Shown: piece after piece, positions 16,983 through 23,432 of the stretch
Position numbering within the stretch: position 1 is the first letter of the stretch
Layout of the letters: each line of letters starts with the position of its first letter
Origin: Seison nebaliae
Lineage: Eukaryota; Rotifera; Pararotatoria; Seisonacea; Seisonidae
DNA: 23,432 nucleotides
Direction: 5' to 3'
Assembly: GCA_023231475.1 (NCBI GenBank)
Contig: JALJEE010002571.1
Location: forward strand, 1 to 23,432
Position numbers and translations under genes: made by a program
Notes under the pieces: model-generated
The model's database searches: none
Seen by the model: the letters and a program-made list of their open reading frames with translations, nothing else
Told to the model about the DNA's origin: nothing

Positions 16983-17820
16983 AAAATTTTTTCTTCCTTT
17001 TCTAATAACATGGATTGCGGAAGATTGTCACGATTCTCTTATCATCAATTCTTTGAGAGTTCACGTCAGCGTTCGAATAAACACAACAATCATCCGAATC
17101 GACAAAATGTTCAATTTTATTCAATCGAATCGATTCCCCATCTCATCTTCAAATAGAAATGAAATAAATTTTATTATGAAGAATTTTAATGGAAATATTG
17201 AAGAGAAATCACATCATGTGTTTCTCACGAGAAATTATCAAGAAACCGAAATAAACTCAAATTGAATTGTTACATTAGATAAATGAATTAGATATGTTGG
17301 GAGATTTTTTATTAAAATTTTAATGAAAATTTCTTATTATTTCGTCATTACGCCATACTCCCTCAGAATGGGAAGTATTTCAAAATGTGTTTCGAGAAGA
17401 CGTTCTTCGTCATTTCGACAAGGAGGGAATGTGTTCAATTAAATATCAATTTACTTCATCAATCGATTAAATTACAAAGAAAATATAAATTTAGTTCAAC
17501 TTTCAAATATTACTTGTGCAACAGATATGAAAGATTTGTTTAATATTTGATCGATATTACTAATATCATATTAGAGTTCGTGTGGAATTTCTTTCATTTC
17601 TCACTTATACAAAATGGAAGTAGCGTCTTCTCTTTGAAGAGAATGATGATGATAATGATGATAATGATGAGTGACTGGAACATTTGTAGGAGAATTAGTT
17701 TAATCGTCCTCTCTTCCTTCCAACCATCCACATTCATAATCAAATGATGGACAATAATCGAGAGATGAAGAAATAATTTATTCCAAATTAACTAATTCTT
17801 CCTAATTCACTTTCTTTCTC
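16983..17820. other. non-coding DNA upstream of FAM135
   Basis: This AT-rich DNA includes an ATG/ATA-type triplet tract near 17641-17668. Small open frames at 17053-17265 and 17547-17747 have no motif and look like chance. One minus-strand frame between about 17630 and 17770 is open and hydrophobic because of the triplet tract. I see no supported gene. Confidence 0.4.
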
Positions 17821-18320
17821 TCATCGACAAGAATCATTATTCATTCTTACATTTATATACGAATAAAACTTCTTCCCATGTAATGTTGAGAGTGAAGGAA
17901 GCAATGAATTTTGAATATCATCAAAATTATCATGAGAATGGTGACTATGACCGAAATATGTAGAAGAAGCAATGGGAAAGAAGGAGACTAAATCGACATT
18001 ATTTCTTCTCCGATAATCAACAGTGGACTGTTGTTGTTGGAATTTTCGAAAAATTTATTTTACATTATTCTTCACCATATAACTAATGATAATTCCTCTA
18101 TAATTCATTCAGAATGAAATTGGAATGAAAAGCAATTGATGGTGGACGAAAAAAGTAATTGTTCCATCTGTTAATATCACCACGATTATCATAAGGAATG
18201 ACAATATTAAAATTTAATAAAAAGAAAAATAAGAAAGACTTGCATAAAATTCTACTTTAGAGAAAGAGTAAATTTATCGATAAATTGATCGACTTCTTCT
18301 CGTATTACTTCTCTTCCATC
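17821..18320 (-). other. weak multi-exon coding candidate on the minus strand
   Basis: Segment one, 18320-18256, reads DGREVIREEVDQFIDKF and continues to a GTAGAA donor at 18255. A CAG acceptor at 18169-18168 joins it in phase to segment two, 18167-18098, which contains NNYFFRPPSIAFHSNFIL and ends at a TAG. Segment three, an open frame from 18054 to 17821, reads STVDYRRRNNVDLVSFFPIA and later LLPSLSTLHGKKFYS, with a GTAAGA donor at 17850. I could not join segments two and three, and no family is recognised. The runs look protein-like but are short enough to arise by chance in AT-rich DNA. They could be exons of an unannotated gene or decayed coding DNA. Confidence 0.25.
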
Positions 18321-19600
18321 TCATCAATTATTCACTTGACAAATCTTCCTTTCCTTTTATTTCGAGAAGAACTAGATAAATGTTACGAATAAAACTTTCA
18401 AGAATTTTTTTTTCTATTTAACATTTATCGCATAATTATTTATCCCACAAAATTTATTAAATATAATCAAAAATCGAGTTAGTTCGAATGACGAGAAATA
18501 AAAGGTTTATCCTAACTTTAGGATGTATAGTGACAGCGAAGTGAATTTCAAACGGAATAATTGAAAATTTAATTTACATAAAGAAAATTTTCTTCAACCT
18601 GGACAATACATATTGTGAAATGAAAGAATCGAGGAGAGAAGATGGAGAAGCGATTTAAATCTGATTGTGAACAAAATGAAATAAACCTACTATCTTTCCA
18701 CTATGCTACATTTTCCACTTACGCTCCTCATTAGCCGATGTCTAACAAATTACGATTGTAAGTGAGAGAAATTATTGAATGAATTCTTTCTGATGAATAA
18801 GTTCGATTGATTGAATTTATTTTCTATATGTTCGACAATTACGATATCGAAACATCGAAACTTTCCTTTAACTTAATTATATCATTAGTAATATTTCGTT
18901 TCTTCCATAACGTCCATCTCGTCCATAATTTAACGTTGACATGACGATATGATGGATGGGTTACATGATGAGAAAACGGTAATTATAAAAGTTTATAAAT
19001 TTCGTATCGGTTGAAATTGGAATATTTTCCATTCAGCGAAGAAAATGAAGGAAGAAATTCAAATTGAAAGATTCATCTCCTCCATTAACAATAACATTCA
19101 TCCGACCAACTAGATACAATAGTGTAATTTTGTGAGATTGTAACGGAAGTGGAGTAATATTGAAGTCTCGTCTCAATTTTTACCATCACATAATTCTTCT
19201 TTGGCTTACAGAGAAGAATGGATAATCACAATGACTCATCAAAAACGAATTAGTGTTCGATTATGAACATCGCAATATGAAATCATACAAATTTCATATG
19301 ATACCATAGTACATCTTATAGATTTGGTTTGTTTGTCATATGGTACTATATTTCCACTTCCACATTCACAGTGATTGTCAGATGATGAGTCTAATTCTTT
19401 TCTATCATCGAAATATATCCGAATAACATTATGTCTATCACATTTCAGTTATCGACAATATCAACTCGGTCTGATCGACTGGTAAGGACTAAATGAAAAG
19501 AATCGATCATTACGGAATAGTAATAATAATCATTTCTATCCGCATTTCATTGTTTATTCAACAAACTTTCCCGAAATAAAGTTGAGAAGGAATCGTCGAT
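18321..19600. other. long AT-rich stretch without a supported gene
   Basis: The stretch has stops in all frames at normal density for AT-rich DNA and a few short open runs on both strands. Two similar short blocks (near CATATGATACC at 19298 and CATATGGTAC at 19338) form an imperfect repeat. No RNA gene or recognisable protein was found. Confidence 0.4.
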
Positions 19601-19601
19601 T

Positions 19602-19675
19602 TCTGAGTAGAAGAAATATGACGTTTATGAAACGAATCATTCATCATATTGTGACTATTGGCTGATAATCGAGAT
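19602..19675 (-). pseudogene. diverged copy of part of the FAM135 last exon
   Basis: Positions 19621-19670 match 9491-9540 at 45 of 50 bases in the same orientation, and the similarity extends a little to both sides. The source segment is the 5' part of FAM135 exon 6. Read on the minus strand, the copy keeps the frame: RLSANSHNMMNDSFHKRH against RLSANSHNTMNDSLHKRH in FAM135. It then diverges and stops. As in FAM135, a simple repeat (here AAAT units) sits beside the exon's 5' edge. It may be a fragment of a segmental duplication, a dispersed repeat exonised in FAM135, or an alternative exon. Confidence 0.55.
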
Positions 19676-19679
19676 GGGG

Positions 19680-19704
19680 AAAATAAATAAATAAATAAAT
19701 AAAA
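19680..19704. repeat. AAAT tetranucleotide microsatellite
   Basis: About five AAAT units in tandem lie directly beside the FAM135 exon copy. The equivalent place at the original locus holds an AAT triplet run. Confidence 0.65.
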
Positions 19705-20253
19705 TTTTGCACGTTACATAAGAATATCCAACGATATTCGTTAGAAAATGAAAACAAATGTTTTCATTCATCATAACTAGTCTTCAACATATTTCAACAT
19801 ATATAACTGATTGTAATCTTTTAAGATTTTCGAATATGAATCGCTTCTTTCCTTTTGAAGTAATCAATCTGATATAAATCGACTAATTATCCGTATATAT
19901 GCACTATCAACAGAAGTAACACATAACAAATAATTCTCTCATATTTTCTCTTCCTTTTGAGATATTGACGAAAAATAAATAATTATGAGATTGTTTATTT
20001 TTATTTTTATACAAATAAAAATACTTTCCATCAATTCTCTGGGGGAAAGAATGGAAAGAAAAAAGAATAATTAAGATATCTCGTTCGTTCTTTCTCAAAA
20101 TATTCGTTTTTAATAAATTTGAAAACATTTTCTTATTTGTGCAGAGCCAAATAGCACAATGTGCACACAATAACGAGACAAAAGCTTCCTCTACTAATTT
20201 TTTTCGTCAATCATATTTAATCTGATGGGGAAATGATAAATGGAAATGATTAC
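19705..20253. other. non-coding stretch with a weak minus-strand frame
   Basis: AT-rich DNA. A minus-strand frame at 19907-20170 (87 codons) is Lys-, Asn- and Phe-rich without motifs and is not called. If the candidate exon at 20254-20429 is real, its downstream exon should lie in or beyond this region, but I found no convincing phase-0 acceptor. Confidence 0.35.
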
Positions 20254-20429
20254 CTTATTTTCACACGATGACCAAACAATGAACCGATCTAATCCATGAA
20301 TTATATCAGACTTAACAATTTTTCCCAGTAGTTTACTCGATGGAACCTTCATATGTTCACCGACTACGTGTTCGGTAAGGAAGCATTGAATTTGCAAATT
20401 AGATGAATTTTCAAAGGAAAATTTTTCAA
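20254..20429 (-). CDS. candidate internal exon of a secreted protein
   Basis: On the minus strand this 176-base segment begins after a TTTTGCAAG acceptor preceded by a pyrimidine-rich stretch and ends at an AAG/GTAATC donor. It reads EKFSFENSSNLQIQCFLTEH and then KVPSSKLLGKIVKSDIIHGL, ending IVWSSCENK, with two Cys about 40 residues apart as in many extracellular folds. It joins in phase with the signal-peptide exon at 21295-21421 (phase 1 in, phase 0 out). No family is recognised, and no following exon was found in the window. The exon could belong to another gene or be chance, but its composition is convincing. Confidence 0.35.
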
Positions 20430-20636
20430 CTTGCAAAAGCGTTCGGATGTTTGGATGAAGGAAGAAAAATAGTGCTCGTTAATTATGGACAAAAGTAAAA
20501 GAGAAGAATAATAGAAAAGGAAAAGAAAATAATTTGCTTATTCTATCATCGGTTATTGTTGACAATAGAAATTGGGAGAAGTTCCTTTCAGTGATGTAGC
20601 ATGTTACATAATTCTTTCTATGCATCACATTTATTA

Positions 20637-20737
20637 TTAGACGAATGTTAATGATCCATCATCATCATTATCATCCTCATCGTCCTCATTATTATGAACT
20701 AATTCATTTATATTTCGATTTGTATGAAATAATTTCT
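20637..20737 (-). CDS. candidate acidic terminal exon
   Basis: The minus strand reads KLFHTNRNINELVHNNEDDE, continues into an Asp-rich run, and ends GSLTFV before a TAA at 20639-20637. A weak acceptor (AAAATAG) gives phase 1, which also fits the signal-peptide exon at 21295-21421. That join would make a small acidic secreted protein of about 75 residues. The frame is also open a little further upstream (NLSNKKRSFSK), so the left border is uncertain. Asp runs can arise from ATC triplets in non-coding DNA, which lowers confidence. Confidence 0.3.
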
Positions 20738-21294
20738 CTATTTTGGAGAATGATCGTTTTTTATTAGACAAATTATATTATGTAATAACATTAATCTGAA
20801 ACTTTCACATTGACAAATATGTTTAATTTTGCTTTTATTAATTTCCTCTCAATCCACTAGTAGATTAGTTTGGAGAAAGATATGTATGGACCGAGATAAA
20901 TAGTCTCATATGGCAACTAATGCATTTGTTTGCTAAGAGTTGAATGGAGGAGATGATGAGTTATGGACAAAGCTTTGACTCGATCGTTTAACATTACTTT
21001 TACCTAACATAAGATAAATGCAATTGTTCATAAAATTAATCTAATAACAAATAATGGATTTCTAATCATTGACCATTGATATGTTTTCCATCCTCCCCTC
21101 ATATCTTACTCAGTTCGTCCAATACTGTATACATTGAATATTCAAGATTATCAATGAGTCATTCATAGCCAGCCAAGTTCTTAACAACTTCCCTCTTTTC
21201 TTTGAGAAGAGAACTTACATTTGAGTCACTATTAAACCTTACTCGGAAAGATAACCGTGAGAAAAAAAAAGGAATTCATAATCGCCATTTTTAC
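20738..21294. other. probable intron or intergenic DNA
   Basis: AT-rich DNA between the signal-peptide exon and the candidate second exons. No independent open frame, RNA gene or repeat of note was seen. If either splice join is correct, this is intron. Confidence 0.35.
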
Positions 21295-21421
21295 CTTTGG
21301 CCAACGATGTTGTGCTATTAACATCTACTGCAGTCATAATTGGAGTTGGATTCAATACATCACTTTCCTTCATACGAATGAAGAAGACGATTGCACAAAT
21401 TAAAAAAATCTCTTGATTCAT
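21295..21421 (-). CDS. signal-peptide exon of a secreted or membrane protein
   Basis: The ATG at 21421 on the minus strand opens a 42-residue exon. Residues 1-16 (NQEIFLICAIVFFIR after Met) form a typical signal sequence, followed by a mature start with a NST glycosylation sequon. It ends AAAG/GTAAAA at 21294, a reasonable donor, phase 1. Without splicing the frame stops at 21239. Candidate next exons lie at 20254-20429 and 20637-20737; both match the phase. No family is recognised. Confidence 0.4.
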
Positions 21422-22336
21422 TTTGAATCAACAATTAATCATGATACTTTCATTTCCTTATTTAAATGATTCATTTTTTCGTCAAATTCAACTCTCCGTC
21501 AACCTTCGCTCAACGAGAACTCATTCATCTTCTTTAAACTAATGACCTTTTCTAACTAGTTTCGTCAAATTCATTTCTTCCAAAATCGTCGTTTCATACG
21601 AATGTTCTTCATCAAATTTCATTCGATGTTTGAAATCCACAGATTATTACCATATACATTTTTCGTTGGGGAAGTAGATTTTCTAATTTAAATACGCTTA
21701 TAGCACTACACGTCAGGAAGATAATGCTTTGGGTGATGAATGAATCGTAGATACTTCACTCAAAGTCAATTGTGTTAATTATTTATCAGACGAAGAAAAG
21801 GCAAAAGAATTTGGGGATGATTATAAATGAAAATGCTTCCTAATCCACCACTCGAACGACATTTCGTTCATCATTTCGAACATTTCATACATTGGAATAA
21901 ATTTTATTCCATATAATTCCACGTAAAGTTTTAAATCATCAAATTCAAAAGTGAACATTCTCGAAATGAGCGTTTGTATTGGGTGGAACAAATTAAATAA
22001 TTATAAGGAAATATTTTAATTTCATGAAATACAAATATATTTCACGTTATTAAGGGGAAAATGTGGAGAGCGAACACTACACGTAAGTAATTCAGAATAA
22101 ATTGATTTTCAGATGGATGTCAAAGACAATGAAATATGAAGTGGAAATTAATGTCAATCGAAAGAGAAGAATGACGAACGTTAAGTATGCATTTATTGTG
22201 CTCAATTGAGTTACATAAATAAAAACCGCAATTATTGAGGTTATTCGAAAAATAATAAATGATATTTGTCGAAGAATTATTTGTCGATAGAATAAAAAGA
22301 CATTGATTCTTCAAAAAGAAGAAATTTAGATTATAT

Positions 22337-22370
22337 AGATTCTATATAATTATTCCATATTATAGAATCT
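22337..22370. repeat. inverted repeat, 10-base arms
   Basis: AGATTCTATA at 22337-22346 and TATAGAATCT at 22361-22370 are perfect reverse complements around a 14-base AT-rich loop. It could fold as a hairpin; no function is evident. Confidence 0.6.
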
Positions 22371-22417
22371 GTAATAACCATCTGTATTCCTCCCACACAT
22401 ACCATCTAATATATACT

Positions 22418-22437
22418 ATATAGACATATGTCTATAT
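22418..22437. repeat. perfect 20-base palindrome
   Basis: ATATAGACATATGTCTATAT reads identically on both strands, centred on CATATG (an E-box-like core). It lies 48 bases from the hairpin at 22337-22370. Confidence 0.65.
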
Positions 22438-22822
22438 GCAATCTATCGCATCACCTACATTCGTTTATTTTACGTGGTACGTACTTCCAATTATATATTA
22501 TGCGCACACCAAATGAACAATAGGCAAATCATCTCTGTTGTAGACACATCAATAGTGACTATTACAAATAGTTGAGATGGAGATGCAGCAGTTAACAATC
22601 ATACAGTATGTTCACAACCACTGTGATTGATAGATAGTTGTACAATGGCACTTCCTCCTCATTACATGTTGCACATACGACACGATAATATATAGAAATA
22701 TTAAATTAAAAATAATTTAATAAAATATATTAAAAAATCGAAGAATGTTAATATTATCATGGTTAATAAGAGGAACGGTTAGATTCCCATGAATAATGTG
22801 AAGGATTATTTTTAAATTTCAT

Positions 22823-23178
22823 TTACAGCCAATCCCCATTGGGGTATATTGAAAAGAAAAGAGATAATCCCTTAGAGGAATTGTTTAGAGAAATATTTTT
22901 TCGTGAATCAACTTCGTCCATAAGAGCTACAGAATCCGTAGGTAGACATACCGTAGTTACATATCTATTTGTCATTTCATCGGATCCAATACTACCAACA
23001 GAAAAATTAGAAAGGGATGTGACGACCTTATCAATGAATTCCGATAAATCAAAATAGTGAACAAGTTCTCGATCACTTTCAAATATCTCGGTAAGAAGAT
23101 CATTAGAAAAGGTGATAATTCGCTGATATAAAACATATATGACGGAGGGAAAGGTTTGCAGTACCAATTCGTCACCAT
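22823..23178 (-). CDS. candidate exon, unrecognised protein
   Basis: A minus-strand frame of about 118 codons follows a possible acceptor (AATTAAG, 23185-23179) and ends at a TAA that overlaps a possible GTAAAT donor at 22826. It reads DGDELVLQTFPSVIYVLYQR, later SDRELVHYFDLSEFIDKVV and YVTTVCLPTDSVALMDEVDS, ending SIYPNGDW. The composition is balanced and globular-looking. The opposite strand also has an open frame (22839-23057) behind a CAG acceptor at 22826-22828, so the strand is not certain; the minus frame is longer. No family is recognised. Confidence 0.35.
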
Positions 23179-23432
23179 CTTAATTGTATTTCGATGGAGT
23201 CTTCACCACTTTGCAAATGTTCAGGAGTCCTAACCTAGTGTGAGTATAACTCAAATTTAACTATAGTTAAGTCTATAGTATAGTCTATAAAATTTAGTCG
23301 ATATTGACTGAAAACTAACAAGAAATTAATGTAAGTTAGAAATTACACCCAAAGAATAAAATAGTATATAGATTAAATAAAATACAATAAAGTTATAAAT
23401 AAAATTAACAATCATTCTTCATTTCTATAATT
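23179..23432. other. AT-rich right edge
   Basis: No gene seen. It contains the 14-base palindrome TTAACTATAGTTAA at 23257-23270 within a cluster of CTATAG-type words. Confidence 0.45.

Larger units (their letters stand above)
21422..22822. other. long non-coding stretch with small inverted repeats
   Basis: AT-rich DNA without a supported gene. A minus-strand frame at 22120-22314 has no motif. The right half carries a hairpin (22337-22370) and a perfect 20-base palindrome (22418-22437). It may include the promoter of the signal-peptide exon at 21421. Confidence 0.4.

Noticed and set aside
17053-17265. 70-codon plus-strand frame upstream of FAM135
   Set aside because: It has no motif, low-information composition and no supporting splice or polyadenylation context.
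17690-17770. Minus-strand fragment CPSFDYECGWLEGREDD resembling a MAM-domain start
   Set aside because: It is followed at once by a TAA and preceded by another stop, with no acceptor in between. The match is short, and an overlapping frame is equally open.

Overview
The window is AT-rich eukaryotic nuclear DNA. Genes are split by very short GT-AG introns (about 42 to 88 bp), AATAAA-type polyadenylation signals follow several stops, and proteins carry long Asn, Ser, Gln, Thr and Glu runs. The gene set (DJ-1, FAM135, a synaptotagmin-like C2 protein, a RING/zinc-finger protein) together with the compact introns suggests an arthropod with a small genome, most probably an acariform mite. That assignment is inference. 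No bacterial, viral or CRISPR features were seen.

Left part (1-9 kb). A likely 3' coding tail ends at 107. A GC-richer block at about 550-1300 holds unrecognised open frames on both strands. A gene at 1734-2389 (+), recovered by splicing two 49-bp introns, encodes a complete eight-ligand RING finger followed by C2H2-like fingers. At 2579-4539 (+) lies a synaptotagmin-like protein with one clear C2 domain and a divergent second C2 spread over small exons. Convergent to it, 4850-5644 (-) encodes a two-exon type I membrane protein with a signal peptide, a poly-Thr stalk, one membrane segment and a basic tail. Next is a decayed non-LTR reverse transcriptase on the minus strand (about 5904-6780), then an intron-less DJ-1/PARK7 gene (7419-7988, +).

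Middle part (9.2-16.8 kb, -). One very large FAM135 gene fills this region. A single 5.5-kb exon carries the N-terminal FAM135 domain, a roughly 1,600-residue low-complexity linker and the start of the DUF676 serine-hydrolase fold. Five short 3' exons complete the hydrolase, including the GHSLG nucleophile motif, and add a tail of about 350 residues rich in Gln, Ser and Asn. The spliced model is about 2,405 residues.

Right part (16.8-23.4 kb). This is mostly non-coding DNA with microsatellites and short palindromes. It also holds a diverged copy of part of the FAM135 last exon at about 19.6 kb, a secreted-protein first exon at 21.4 kb with two phase-compatible candidate second exons, and several weak minus-strand exon candidates. 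The genes have no evident shared pathway; this is an ordinary eukaryotic gene neighbourhood rather than an operon. The most notable items are the spliced genes that single-frame reading misses, the reverse transcriptase relic and the duplicated FAM135 exon piece.
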